Source of the DNA: Hydractinia symbiolongicarpus
Taxonomy: Eukaryota; Cnidaria; Hydrozoa; Anthoathecata; Hydractiniidae
Direction: 5' to 3'
DNA length: 64,000 nt
NCBI RefSeq assembly: GCF_029227915.1
Contig: NC_079888.1
Span: 23,912,001 to 23,976,000 of the forward strand
Shown: one piece after another, positions 11,401 through 24,450 of the stretch
Layout: each line of letters starts with the position of its first letter
How positions within the stretch are numbered: position 1 is the stretch's first letter
The notes under the pieces: model-generated
Told to the model about the DNA's origin: nothing
Seen by the model: only the letters and a program-made list of their open reading frames with translations
The model's database searches: none
Made by a program: the position numbers and the translations under genes

Positions 11401-12110
11401 TTTGCCGGCGATTAAAACTCTTTCATTAAGCGTCTCAACAAAAATGAAAACATTTTTGACAATTACAAGTCTCATGCGTTTTAGTGGTGAAAAAATAATA
11501 TAAAAAATCGTTCGGGAAATGAGTTTACTCCCTGGGTACTTTCTTTGTATACTTTTGACTATACGTGCCAAGCCCGGGATTTACGGGAAATCGCGGGTTT
11601 TCGTTTGCCGGCGATTAAACTTCTTTTATCCAGCGTCTCATCAAAAATGAAAACATTTTTGAAAACTACAAGTTTCATGCGTTTTAGTGGTGAAAAAATA
11701 ATTTAAAAAATCGTTCTGGAAATGAGTTTACTCCCTGGGTACTTTCTTTGTATACTTTTGACTATACGGGCCGAGTCCGGGATTTCCGGGAAATCGCAGG
11801 TTTTCGTTTGCCGACGATTAAACTGCTTTTATTCAGCGTCTCATCAAAAATGAAAACATTCTTGAAAACTACAAGTCTCATGCGTTTTAGTGGTGTAATA
11901 ATAATTTAAAAAATCGTTTGGGAAATGAGTTTACTCCCTGGGTACTTTCTTTGTATACTTTTGACTATACGGGCCGAGTCCAGGATTTACGGGAAATCGC
12001 AGGTTTTCGTTTGCCGGCGATTAAACTTCTTTTATTCAGCGTCTCATCAAAAATGAAAACATTTTTAAAAACTACAAGTCTCATGCGTTTTAGTGGTGAA
12101 AAAGTAATTT
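8040..12110 (+). repeat. Interleaved 11-monomer (about 2,225 bp) and 10-monomer (about 2,025 bp) duplications
   Basis: Sequence around 8.04-9.08 kb recurs at about 10.27-11.30 kb (offset close to 2,225 bp). Shared markers are CCCTGGCTACTTTC (8493 region and 10718 region) and GGATTTTTGTTCGCC (8761 and 10986 regions). Sequence around 9.64-10.09 kb recurs at 11.67-12.11 kb (offset about 2,025 bp), marked by the unusual GGTGTAATAATAATTT. The overlap of two offsets shows successive exchange events, not one fixed unit. Exact edges were judged by eye. Confidence 0.7.
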
Positions 12111-12364
12111 AAAAAATCGTTCAGGAAATGAGTTTACTCCCTGGGTACTTTTTTGTATACTTTTGACTATACGGGCCAAGCCCGGGATTTACGGGAAATC
12201 GCGGATTTTTGTTCGCCGGCGATTAAACTTCTTTTATTTAGCGTCCCATCAAATATGAAAATATTTTTAAAAACTACAAGTCTCATGCGTTTAGTGGTAA
12301 AAAAATAATATAAAAAATCGTTTGGGAAATGAGTTTACTCCCTGGGTACTTTCTTTGTATACTT

Positions 12365-15300
12365 TTGACTATACAGGCCAAGCCCGGGATTTACGGGAAA
12401 TCGCGGGTTTTCGTTTGCCGGCGATTAAACTTCTTTTATTCAGCGTCTCATCAAAAATGAAAACATTTTTAAAAACTACAAGTCTTATGCGTTTTAGTGG
12501 TGAAAAAATAATTTAAAAAATCGATCTGGAAATGAGTTTACTCCCTGGGTACTTTCTTTGTATACATTCAACTATACGGGCCAAGCCCCGGATTTACGGG
12601 AAAACGCCGGATTTTGTTTGCCGGCGATTAAAACTCTTTCATTAAGCGTCTCAACAAAAATGAAAACATTTTTGACAACTACAAGTCTCATGCGTTTTAG
12701 TGGTGAAAAAATAATTTAAAAAATCGTTCGGGAAATGAGTTTACTCCCTTTGTACTTTCTTTGTATACTTTTGACTATACGTGCCAAGCCCGGGATTTAC
12801 GGGAAATCGCGGGTTTTCGTTTGCCGGCGATTAAACTTCTTTTATCCAGCGTCTCATCAAAAATGAAAACATTTTTGAAAACTACAAGTCTCATGCGTTT
12901 TAGTGGTGAAAAAATAATTTAAAAAATCGTTCTGGAAATGAGTTTACTCCCTGGGTACTTTCTTTGTATACTTTTGACTATACGGGCCGAGTCCGGGATT
13001 TCCGGGAAATCGCAGGTTTTCGTTTGCCGACGATTAAACTGCTTTTATTCAGCGTCTCATCAAAAATGAAAACATTCTTGAAAACTACAAGTCTCATGCG
13101 TTTTACTGGTGTAATAATAATTTAAAAAACCGTTTGGGAAATGAGTTTACTCCCTGGGTACTTTCTTTGTATACTTTTGACTATACGGGCCGAGTCCAGG
13201 ATTTACGGGAAATCGCGGGTTTTCGTTTGCCGGCGATTAAACTTCTTTTATCCAGCGTCTCATCAAAAATGAAAACATTTTTGAAAACTACAAGTCTCAT
13301 GCGTTTTAGTGGTGAAAAAATAATTTAAAAAATCGTTCTGGAAATGAGTTTACTCCCTGGGTACTTTCTTTGTATACTTTTGACTATACGGGCCGAGTCC
13401 GGGATTTCCGGGAAATCGCAGGTTTTCGTTTGCCGACGATTAAACTGCTTTTATTCAGCGTCTCATCAAAAATGAAAACATTCTTGAAAACTACAAGTCT
13501 CATGCGTTTTAGTGGTGTAATAATAATTTAAAAAACCGTTTGGGAAATGAGTTTACTCCCTGGGTACTTTCTTTGTATACTTTTGACTATACGGGCCGAG
13601 TCCAGGATTTACGGGAAATCGCAGGTTTTCGTTTGCCGGCGATTAAACTTCTTTTATTCAGCGTCTCATCAAAAATGAAAACATTTTTAAAAACTACAAG
13701 TCTCATGCGTTTTAGTGGTGAAAAATAATTTAAAAAATCGTTCGGGAAATGAGTTTACTCCCTGGGTACTTTCTTTGTATACTTTTGACTATACGGGCCA
13801 AGCCCGGGATTTACGAAAAATCGCGGGTTTTCGTTTGCCGGCGATTAAACTTCTTTTATTCAGTGTTTCTTCAAAAATGAAAACATTTTTAAAAACTACA
13901 AGTCTTATGCGTTTTAGTGGTGAAAAAATAATTTAAAAAATCGTTCTGGAAATGAGTTTACTCCCTGGGTACTTTCTTTGTATACATTCGACTATACGGG
14001 CCGAGTCCGGGATTTAGGGAAATCGCAGGTTTTCGTTTGCCGGCGAGTAAACTGCTTTTATTCAGCGTCTCATCAAAAATGAAAACATTTTTGAAAACTA
14101 CAAGTCTCATGCGTTTTAGTGGTGAAAAAATAATTTAAAAAATCGTTCGGGAAATGAGTTTACTCCTTGGGTACTTTCTTTGTATACTTTTGACTATACG
14201 GGCCAAGCCGGGATTTACGGGAAATCGCGGGATTTCGTTTGCCGGCGATTAAACTTCTTTTATTCGGCGTCTCATTAAAAATGAAAACATTTTTAAAAAC
14301 TACAAGTCTTATGCGTTTTAGTGGTGAAAAAATAATTTAAAAAATCGTTCTGGAAATGAGTTTACTCACAGGGTACTTTCTTTGTATACTTTTGACTATA
14401 CAGGCCAAGCCCGGGATTTACGGGAAATCGCGGGTTTTCGTTTGCCGGCGATTAAACTTCTTTTATTCAGCGTCTCATCAAAAATGAAAACATTTTTAAA
14501 AACTACAAGTCTTATGCGTTTTAGTGGTGAAAAAATAATTTAAAAAATCGATCTGGAAATGAGTTTACTCCCTGGATACTTTCTTTGTATACATTCAACT
14601 ATACGGGCCAAGCCCCGGATTTACGGGAAAACGCCGGATTTTGTTTGCCGGCGATTAAAACTCTTTCATTAAGCGTCTCAACAAAAATGAAAACATTTTT
14701 GACAACTACAAGTCTCATGCGTTTTAGTGGTGAAAAAATAATTTAAAAAATCGTTCGGGAAATGAGTTTACTCCCTGGGTACTTTCTTTGTATACTTTTG
14801 ACTATACGTGCCAAGCCCGGGATTTACGGGAAATCGCGGGTTTTCGTTTGCCGGCGATTAAACTTCTTTTATCCAGCGTCTCATCAAAAATGAAAACATT
14901 TTTGAAAACTACAAGTCTCATGCGTTTTAGTGGTGAAAAAATAATTTAAAAAATCGTTCTGGAAATGAGTTTACTCCCTGGGTACTTTCTTTGTATACTT
15001 TTGACTATACGGGCCGAGTCCGGGATTTCCGGGAAATCGCAGGTTTTCGTTTGCCGACGATTAAACTGCTTTTATTCAGCGTCTCATCAAAAATGAAAAC
15101 ATTCTTGAAAACTACAAGTCTCATGCGTTTTACTGGTGTAATAATAATTTAAAAAACCGTTTGGGAAATGAGTTTACTCCCTGGGTACTTTCTTTGTATA
15201 CTTTTGACTATACGGGCCGAGTCCAGGATTTACGGGAAATCGCGGGTTTTCGTTTGCCGGCGATTAAACTTCTTTTATCCAGCGTCTCATCAAAAATGAA

Positions 15301-15757
15301 AACATTTTTGAAAACTACAAGTCTCATGCGTTTTAGTGGTGAAAAAATAATTTAAAAAATCGTTCTGGAAATGAGTTTACTCCCTGGGTACTTTCTTTGT
15401 ATACTTTTGACTATACGGGCCGAGTCCGGGATTTCCGGGAAATCGCAGGTTTTCGTTTGCCGACGATTAAACTGCTTTTATTCAGCGTCTCATCAAAAAT
15501 GAAAACATTCTTGAAAACTACAAGTCTCATGCGTTTTAGTGGTGTAATAATAATTTAAAAAACCGTTTGGGAAATGAGTTTACTCCCTGGGTACTTTCTT
15601 TGTATACTTTTGACTATACGGGCCGAGTCCAGGATTTACGGGAAATCGCAGGTTTTCGTTTGCCGGCGATTAAACTTCTTTTATTCAGCGTCTCATCAAA
15701 AATGAAAACATTTTTAAAAACTACAAGTCTCATGCGTTTTAGTGGTGAAAAATAATT
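12365..15757 (+). repeat. 10-monomer (2,027 bp) duplication, copies 12365-13730 and 14392-15757
   Basis: The two blocks match at a constant offset of 2,027 bp. Markers in the same order are CTATACAGGCC, the CATTCAACTATACGG monomer with AAACGCCGGATTTTG and TCTCAACAAAAATG, GGTGTAATAATAATTT, and ACTGGTGTAATAATAA. Small differences exist, such as CTCCCTTTGTAC at about 12745 against CTCCCTGGGTAC at about 14772, which shows the base changes arose after duplication. Confidence 0.85.
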
Positions 15758-16375
15758 TAAAAAATCGTTCGGGAAATGAGTTTACTCCCTGGGTACTTTC
15801 TTTGTATACATTCGACTATACGGGCCGAGTCCGGGATTTAGGGAAATCGCAGGTTTTCGTTTGCCGGCGAGTAAACTGCTTTTATTCAGCGTCTCATCAA
15901 AAATGAAAACATTTTTGAAAACTACAAGTCTCATGCGTTTTAGTGGTGAAAAAATAATTTAAAAAATCGTTCGGGAAATGAGTTTACTCCTTGGGTACTT
16001 TCTTTGTATACTTTTGACTATACGGGCCAAGCCGGGATTTACGGGAAATCGCGGGATTTCGTTTGCCGGCGATTAAACTTCTTTTATTCGGCGTCTCATC
16101 AAAAATGAAAACATTTTTAAAAACTACAAGTCTTATGCGTTTTAGTGGTGAAAAAATAATTTAAAAAATCGTTCTGGAAATGAGTTTACTCACAGGGTAC
16201 TTTCTTTGTATACATTCGTCTATACGTGCCAAGCCCGGGATTTTCGGAAAATCGCGGGTTTTCGTTTGCCGGCGATTAAACTGCTTTTATTCAGCGTCTC
16301 ATGAAAAATGAAAACATTCTTGAAAACTGCAAGTCTCATGCGTTTTAGTGGTAAAAAAATAATTTAAAAAATCGT

Positions 16376-17790
16376 TTGGGAAATGAGTTTACTCCCTGGG
16401 TACTTTCTTTCTATGCTTTTGACTATACGAGCCGAGTGCAGGATTTTCGGGAAATCGCAGGTTTTCGTTTGCCGGCGATTAAACTTCTTTTATTCAGCGT
16501 CTCATCAAAAATGAAAACATTTTTAAAAACTGCAAGTCTCATGGGCTTTAGTGGTGAAATAATAATTTAAAAAATCGTTTGGGAAATGAGTTTACTCCCT
16601 GGGTACTTTCTTTGTATACTTTTGACTATACGGGCCGAGTCCAGGATTTTCGGGAAATCGCAGGTTTTCGTTTGCCGGCGATTAAACTTCTTTTATTCAG
16701 CGTCTCATCAAAAATGAAAACATTTTTAAAAACTACAAGTCTTATGCGTTTTAGTGGTGAAAAAATAATTTAAAAAATCGTTCTGGAAATGAGTTTACTC
16801 CCTGGGTACTTTCTTTGTATACTTTTGACTATACGGGCCGAGTCCAGGATTTACGGGAAATCGCAGGTTCTCGTTTGCCGGCGATTAAACTTCTTTTATT
16901 CAGCGTCTCATCAAAAATGAAAACATTTTTAAAAACTACAAGTCTCATGGGTTTTAGTGGTGAAATAATAATTTAAAAAATCGTTTGGGAAATGAGTTTA
17001 CTCCCTGGGTACTTTCTTTCTATGCTTTTGACTATACGAGCCGAGTGCAGGATTTTCGGGAAATCGCAGGTTTTCGTTTGCCGGCGATTAAACTTCTTTT
17101 ATTCAGCGTCTCATCAAAAATGAAAACATTTTTAAAAACTACAAGTCTTATGCGTTTTAGTGGTGAAAAAATAATTTAAAAAATCGTTCTGGAAATGAGT
17201 TTACTCCCTGGGTACTTTCTTTGTATACTTTTGACTATACGGGCCGAGTCCAGGATTTACGGGAAATCGCAGGTTTTCGTTTGCCGGCGATTAAACTTCT
17301 TTTATTCAGCGTCTCATCAAAAATGAAAACATTTTTAAAAACTACAAGTCTCATGGGCTTTAGTGGTGAAATAATAATTTAAAAAATCGTTTGGGAAATG
17401 AGTTTACTCCCTGGGTACTTTCTTTGTATACTTTTGAATATACGGGCCGAGTCCAGGATTTACGGGAAATCGCAGGTTTTTGTTTGCCGGCGATTAAACT
17501 TCTTTTATTCAGCGTCTCATCAAAAATGAAAACTTTTTTAAAAACTACAAGTCTTATGCGTTTTAGTGGTGAAAAAATAATTTAAAAAATCGTTCTGGAA
17601 ATGAGTTTACTCCCTGGGTACTTTCTTTGTATACTTTTGACTATACGGGCCGAGTCCAGGATTTACGGGAAATCGCAGGTTTTCGTTTGCCGGCGATTAA
17701 ACTTCTTTTGATCAGCGTCTCATCAAAAATGAAAACATTTTTAAAAACTACAAGTCTCATGCGTTTTAGTGGTGAAAAAGTATTTTAAAA
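16376..17790 (+). repeat. 2-monomer (about 406 bp) repeat, about three copies
   Basis: A pair of monomers repeats at about 406 bp: the second member ends in CAAGTCTTATGCG near 16736, 17142 and 17548. One member shows CATGGGCTTTAG or CATGGGTTTTAG and the core CGAGTCCAGG. Two of the monomers carry the TATGCTTTTGAC variant (16411, 17021), otherwise confined to the first 4.5 kb of the window, and the preceding monomer (16.1-16.37 kb) carries CATGAAAAATGAAAAC, also a left-end marker. Confidence 0.75.
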
Positions 17791-20000
17791 AATCGTTCGG
17801 GAAATGAGTTTACTCCCTGGGTACTTTCTTTGTATACTTTTGACTATACGGGCCGAGTCCGGGATTTACGGGAAATGGCGGATTTTCGTTTGCCGGCGAT
17901 TAAACTTCTTTTATTCAGCGTCCCATCAAATATGAAAATATTTTTGAAAACTACAAGTCTCATGCGTTTAGTGGTAAAAAAATAATATAAAAATTCGTTC
18001 GGGAAATGAGTTTACTCCCTGGGTACTTTCTTTGTAAACTTTTGACTATACGGGCCAAGCCCGGGATTTACGGAAAATCGCGGGTTTTCGTTTGCCGGCG
18101 ATTAAACTGCTTTTATTCAGCGTCTCATCAAAAATGAAAACATTTTTAAAAACTACAAGTCTTATGCGTTTTAGTGGTGAAATAATAATTTAAAAATCCG
18201 TCTGGAAATGCGTTTACTCCCTGGGTACTTTCTTTGTATACTTTTGACTATACGGGCCGAGTCCGGGATTTAAGGAAATCGTAGGTTTTTGTTTGCCGGC
18301 GATTAAACTGCCTTTATTCAGCGTCTCATCAAAAATGAAAACATTTTTGAAAACTACAAGTCTCATGCGTTTTAGTGGTGAAAAAGTAATTTAAAAAATC
18401 GTTCGGGAAATGAGTTTACTCCCTGGGTACTTTCTTTGTATACTTTTGACTATACGGGCCAAGCCGGGATTTACGGGAAATCGCGGGTTTTCGTTTGCCG
18501 GCGATTAAACTTCTTTTATTCAGCGTCTCATCAAAAATGAAAACATTTTTAAAAACTACAAGTCTCATGCGTTTTAGTGGTGAAAAAGTAATTTAAAAAA
18601 TCGTTCATGAAATGAGTTTACTTCCTGGGTACTTTCTTTGTATACTTTTGACTATACGGGCCAAGCCCGGGATTTACGGGAAATCGCGGGTTTTCGTTTG
18701 CCGGCGATTAAACTTATTTTATTCAGTGTCTCATCAAAAATGAAAACATTTTTGAAAACTACAAGTCTCATGCGTTTTAGTGGTGAAAAAATAATTTAAA
18801 AAATCGTTCGGGAAATGAGTTTACTCCCTGGGTACTTTCTTTGTATACTTTTGACTATACGGGCCGAGTCCGGGATTTACGGGAAATGGCGGATTTTCGT
18901 TTGCCGGCGATTAAGCTTCTTTTATTCAGCGTCCCATCAAATATGAAGATATTTTTGAAAACTACAAGTCTCATGCGTTTAGTGGTAAAAAAATAATATA
19001 AAAAATCGTTCGGGAAATGAGTTTACTCCCTGGGTACTTTCTTTGTAAACTTTTGACTATACGGGCCAAGCCCGGGATTTACGGGAAATCGCGGGTTTTC
19101 GTTTGCCGGCGATTAAACTGCTTTTATTCAGCGTCTCATCAAAAATGAAAACATTTTCAAAAACTACAAGTCTTATGCGTTTTAGTGGTGAAATAATAAT
19201 TTAAAAAATCGTTCTGGAAATGCGTTTACTCCCTGGGTACTTTCTTTGTATACTTTTGACTATACGGGCCGAGTCCGGGATTTAGGGAAATCGCAGGTTT
19301 TCGTTTGCCGGCGATTAAACTGCCTTTATTCAGCGTCTCATCAAAAATGAAAACATTTTTGAAAACTACAAGTCTCATGCGTTTTAGTGGTGAAAAAATA
19401 ATTTAAATAATCGTTCGGGAAATGAGTTTACTCCCTGGGTACTTTCTTTGTATACTTTTGACTATACGGGCCAAGCCGGGATTTACGGGAAATCGCGGGT
19501 TTTCGTTTGCCGGCGATTAAACTTCTTTTATTCAGCGTCTCATCAAAAATGAAAACATTTTTAAAAACTACAAGTCTCATGCGTTTTAGTGGTGAAAAAG
19601 TAATTTAAAAAATCGTTCGGGAAATGAGTTTACTTCCTGGGTACTTTCTTTGTATACTTTTGACTATACGGGCCAAGCCCGGGATTTACGGGAAATCGCG
19701 GGTTTTCGTTTGCCGGCGATTAAACTTCTTTTATTCAGCGTCTCATCAAAAATGAAAACATTTTTAAAAACTACAAGTCTCATGCGTTTTAGTGGTGAAA
19801 AAGTAATTTAAAAAATCGTTCATGAAATGAGTTTACTTCCTGGGTACTTTCTTTGTATACTTTTGACTATGCGGGCCAAGCCCCGGATTGACGGGAAATC
19901 GCGGGTTTTCGTTTGCCGGCGATTAAACTTATTTTATTCAGCGTCTCATCAAAAATGAAAACATTTTTGAAAACTACAAGTCTCATGCGTTTTAGTGGTG
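17760..20000 (+). repeat. 5-6 monomer higher-order duplication with distant match to 5.6-7.4 kb
   Basis: The series containing GGGAAATGGCGG, the GTCCCATCAAATATG subtype, CTTTGTAAACTTTTG and AAATGCGTTTACTCCC occurs at 17.76-18.36 kb and again at 18.79-19.37 kb (AAATGCGTTT at 18207 and 19217, about 1,011 bp apart). TTCATGAAATGAG at 18605 and 19815 is about 1,210 bp apart, so one extra monomer lies in the second copy. The same marker series is found at 5.6-7.4 kb, offset about 11,546 bp (AAATGCGTTT at 6661). Confidence 0.75.
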
Positions 20001-20039
20001 AAAAAATAATTTAAAAAATCGTTCGGGAAATGAGTTTAC

Positions 20040-20840
20040 TCCCTGGGTACTTTCTTTGTATACTTTTGACTATACGGGCCGAGTCCGGGATTTACGGGAA
20101 ATCGCGGATTTTCGTTTGCCGGTGATTAAACTTCTTTTATTTAGCGTCCCATCAAATTCGAAAATATTTTTGAAAACTACAAGTCTCATGCGTTTAGTGG
20201 TAAAAAAATAATATAAAAAATCGTTCGGGAAATGAGTTTACTCCCTGGGTACTTTTTTTGTATACTTTTGACTATACGGGCCAAGCCCGGGATTAACGGG
20301 AAATCGCGGGTTTTCGTTTGCCGGCGATTAAACTTCTTTTATTCAGCGTCTCATCAAAAATGAAAACATTCTTGAAAACTACAAGTCTCATGCGTTTTAG
20401 TAGTGAAATAATAATTTAAAAAATCGTTTGGGAAATGAGTTTACTCCCTGGGTACTTTCTTTGTATACTTTTGACTATACGGGCCGAGTCCGGGATTTAC
20501 GGGAAATCGCGGATTTTCGTTTGCCGGTGATTAAACTTCTTTTATTTAGCGTCCCATCAAATTCGAAAATATTTTTGAAAACTACAAGTCTCATGCGTTT
20601 AGTGGTAAAAAAATAATATAAAAAATCGTTCGGGAAATGAGTTTACTCCCTGGGTACTTTTTTTGTATACTTTTGACTATACGGGCCAAGCCCGGGATTA
20701 ACGGGAAATCGCGGGTTTTCGTTTGCCGGCGATTAAACTTCTTTTATTCAGCGTCTCATCAAAAATGAAAACATTCTTGAAAACTACAAGTCTCATGCGT
20801 TTTAGTAGTGAAATAATAATTTAAAAAATCGTTTGGGAAA
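20040..20840 (+). repeat. 2-monomer (405 bp) tandem duplication
   Basis: Two nearly identical 405 bp units follow each other: GGTGATTAAAC at 20121 and 20526, each followed by the rare TCCCATCAAATTCGAAAAT, and each followed by a monomer with GGGATTAACGGG and AGTAGTGAAATAATAATTT. I see no difference between the copies over most of their length, which suggests a recent event. Confidence 0.85.
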
Positions 20841-21639
20841 TGAGTTTACTCCCTGGGTACTTTCTTTGTATACTTTTGACTATACGGGCCAAGCCGGGAT
20901 TTACGGGAAATCGCGGGTTTCCGTTTGCCAGCGATTAAACTTCTTTTATTCAGCGTCTCATCAAAAATGAAAACATTTTTAAAAACTACAAGTCTCATGC
21001 GTTTTAGTGGTGAAAAAGTAATTTAAAAAATCGTTCGGGAAATGAGTTTACTTCCTGGGTACTTTCTTTGTATACTTTTGACTATACGGGCCAAGCCCGG
21101 GATTTACGGGAAATCGCGGGTTTTCGTTTGCCGGCGATTAAACTTCTTTTATTCAGCGTCTCATCAAAAATGAAAACATTTTTGAAAACTACAAGTCTCA
21201 TGCGTTTTAGTGGTGAAAAAATAATTTAAAAAATCGTTCGGGAAATGAGTTTACTCCCTGGGTACTTTCTTTGTATACTTTTGACTATACGGGCCGAGTC
21301 CGGGATTTACGGGAAATCGCGGATTTTCGTTTGCCGGCGATTAAACTTCTTTTATTCAGCGTCCCATCAAATATGAAAATATTTTTGAAAACTACAAGTC
21401 TCATGCGTTTAGTGGTAAAAAAATAATATAAAAAATCGTTCGGGAAATGAGTTTACTCCCTGGGTACTTTTTTTGTATACTTTTGACTATACGGGCCAAG
21501 CCCGGGATTTACGGGAAATCGCGGATTTTGGTTCGCCGGCGATTAAACTTCTTTTATTTAGCGTCCCATCAAATATGAAAATATTTTTGAAAACTACAAG
21601 TCTCATGCGTTTAGTGGTAAAAAAATAATTTAAAAAATC

Positions 21640-24450
21640 GATCTGGAAATGAGTTTACTCCCTGGGTACTTTCTTTGTATACTTTTGACTATACGGGCCG
21701 AGTCCGGGATTTAGGGAAATCGCAGGTTTTCGTTTGCCGGCGATTAAACTGCTTTTATTCAGCGTCTCATCAAAAATGAAAACATTTTTGAAAACTACAA
21801 GTCTCATGCGTTTTAGTGGTGAAAAAATAATTTAAAAATCGTTCGCGAAATGAGTTTACTCCCTGGGTACTTTCTTTGTATACTTTTGACTATACGGGAC
21901 AAGCCGGGATTTACGGGAAATCGCGGGTTTTCGTTTGCCGGCGATTAAACTTCTTTTATTCAGCGTCTCATCAAAATTGAAAACATTTTGAAAAACTACA
22001 AGTCTCATGGGCTTTAGTGGTGAAAAAATAATTTAAAAAATCGTTCTGGAAATGGGTTTACTCACAGGGTACTTTCTTTGTATACATTCGACTATACGTG
22101 CCAAGCCCGGGATTTACGGGAAATCGCGGGTTTTCCTTTGCCGGCGATTAAACTTCTTTTATTCAGCGTCTCATCAAAAATGAAAACATTTTTGAAAACT
22201 ACAAGTCTCATGCGTTTTAGTGGTGAAAAAATAATTTAAAAAATCGTTCGGGAAATGAGTTTACTCCCTGGGTACTTTCTTTGTATACTTTTGACTACAC
22301 GGGCCAAGCCCGGGATTTACGGGAAATCGCGGGTTTTCGTTTTCCGGCGATTAAACCTCTTTCATTAAGCGTCTCATCAAAAATGAAAACATTTTTGAAA
22401 ACTACAAGTCTCATGCGTTTTAGTGGTGAAAAAAAAATTTAAAAAATCGTTCGGGAAATGAGTTTACTCCCTGTGTACTTTCTTTGTATACATTCGACTA
22501 TACGGGCCAAGCCCCGGATTTACGGGAAAACGACGGATTTCGTTTGCCGGCGATTAAACCTCTTTCATTAAGCGTCTCATCAAAAATGAAAACATTTTTG
22601 ACAACTACAAATCTCATGCGTTTTAGTGGTGAAAAAATAATTTAAAAAATCGTTCGGGAAATGAGTTTACTCCCTGGGTACTTTCTTTGTATACTTTTGA
22701 CTATACGGGCCGAGTCCGGGATTTACGGGAAATCGCGGATTTTTGTTTGCCGGCGATTAAACTGCTTTTATTCAGCGTCTCATCAAAAATGAAAACATTT
22801 TTGAAAACTACAAGTCTCATGCGTTTTAGTGGTGAAAAAATAATTTAAAAAATCGTTCGCGAAATGAGTTTACTCCCTGGGTACTTTCTTTGTATACTTT
22901 TGACTACACGGGCCAAGCCCGGGATTTACGGGAAATCGCGGGTTTTCGTTTTCCGGCGATTAAACCTCTTTCATTAAGCGTCTCATCAAAAATGAAAACA
23001 TTTTTGAAAACTACAAGTCTCATGCGTTTTAGTGGTGAAAAAAAAATTTAAAAAATCGTTCGGGAAATGAGTTTACTCCCTGTGTACTTTCTTTGTATAC
23101 ATTCGACTATACGGGCCAAGCCCCGGATTTACGGGAAAACGACGGATTTCGTTTGCCGGCGATTAAACCTCTTTCATTAAGCGTCTCATCAAAAATGAAA
23201 ACATTTTTGACAACTACAAATCTCATGCGTTTTAGTGGTGAAAAAATAATTTAAAAAATCGTTCGGGAAATGAGTTTACTCCCTGGGTACTTTCTTTGTA
23301 TACTTTTGACTATACGGGCCGAGTCCGGGATTTACGGGAAATCGCGGATTTTTGTTTGCCGGCGATTAAACTGCTTTTATTCAGCGTCTCATCAAAAATG
23401 AAAACATTTTTGAAAACTACAAGTCTCATGCGTTTTAGTGGTGAAAAAATAATTTAAAAAATCGTTCGCGAAATGAGTTTACTCCCTGGGTACTTTCTTT
23501 GTATACTTTTGACTATACGGGCCAAGCGGGGATTTACGGGAAATCGCGGGTTTTCGTTTGCCGGCGATTAAACTTCTTTTATTCAGCGTCTCATCGAAAA
23601 TGAAAACATTTTTGAAAACTACAAGTCTCATGCGTTTTAGTGGTGAAAAAATAATTTAAAAAATCGATCTGGAAATGAGCTTACTCCCTGGGTACTTTCT
23701 TTGTATACTTTTGACTATACGGGCCGAGTCCGGGATTTAAGGAAATCGCAGGTTTTCGTTTGCCGGCGATTAAACTGCTTTTATTCAGCGTCTCATCAAA
23801 AATGAAAACATTTTTAAAAACTACATGTCTCATGCGTTTTAGTGGTAAAAAAATAATTTAAAAAATCGTTCGGGAAATGAGTTTACTCCCTGGGTACTTT
23901 CTTTGTATACATTCGACTATACGGGCCAAGCCCCGGATTTACGGGAAAACGCGGGTTTTCGTTTGCCGGCGATTAAACTTCTTTTATTCAGCGTCTCATC
24001 AAAAATGAAAACATTTTTAAAAACTACAAGTCTCATGCGTTTTAGTGGTGAAAAAATAATTTAAAAAATCGATCTGGAAATGAGTTTACTCCCTGGGTAC
24101 TTTCTTTGTATACTTTTGACTATACGGGCCGAGTCCGGGATTTAGGGAAATCGCAGGTTTTCGTTTGCCGGCGATTAAACTGCTTTTATTCAGCGTCTCA
24201 CCAAAAAGGAAAACATTTTTGAAAACTACAAGTCTCTTTCGTTTTAGTGGTGAAAAAATAATTTAAAAAAACGTTCGCGAAATGAGTTTACTCCCTGGGT
24301 ACTTTCTTTGTATACTTTTGACTATACGGGCCAAGCCGGGATTTACGGGAAATCGCGGGTTTTCGTTTGCCGGCGATTGAACTTCTTTTATTCAGCGTCT
24401 CATCAAAAATAAAAACATTTTTGAAATCTAAAAGTCTCATGCGTTTTAGT
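21640..24450 (+). repeat. Higher-order block related to 28.7-30.9 kb
   Basis: This block shares its ordered markers with the later 7-monomer array and its right flank: CATCAAAATTGAAAACATTTTG (21970 against 29056), CTCATCGAAAATG (23592 against 30069) and CTCACCAAAAAGG (24197 against 30674). The offset is 7,086 bp at the left marker and about 6,477 bp further right. The difference of 609 bp is explained by an extra three-monomer duplication inside this block. Confidence 0.75.
22260..23480 (+). repeat. 3-monomer (609 bp) tandem duplication
   Basis: GACTACACGGGCC recurs at 22293 and 22902, followed in both units by CGTTTTCCGG, CCTCTTTCATTAAGCG, GGTGAAAAAAAAATTT, CCCTGTGTACTTTC and ACAAATCTCATGCG. 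The word ACAAATCTC appears only in these two units as far as I can see, so one was copied from the other. The corresponding 1,418 bp units at 26.1-30.35 kb hold only one copy of this trio. Confidence 0.85.
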
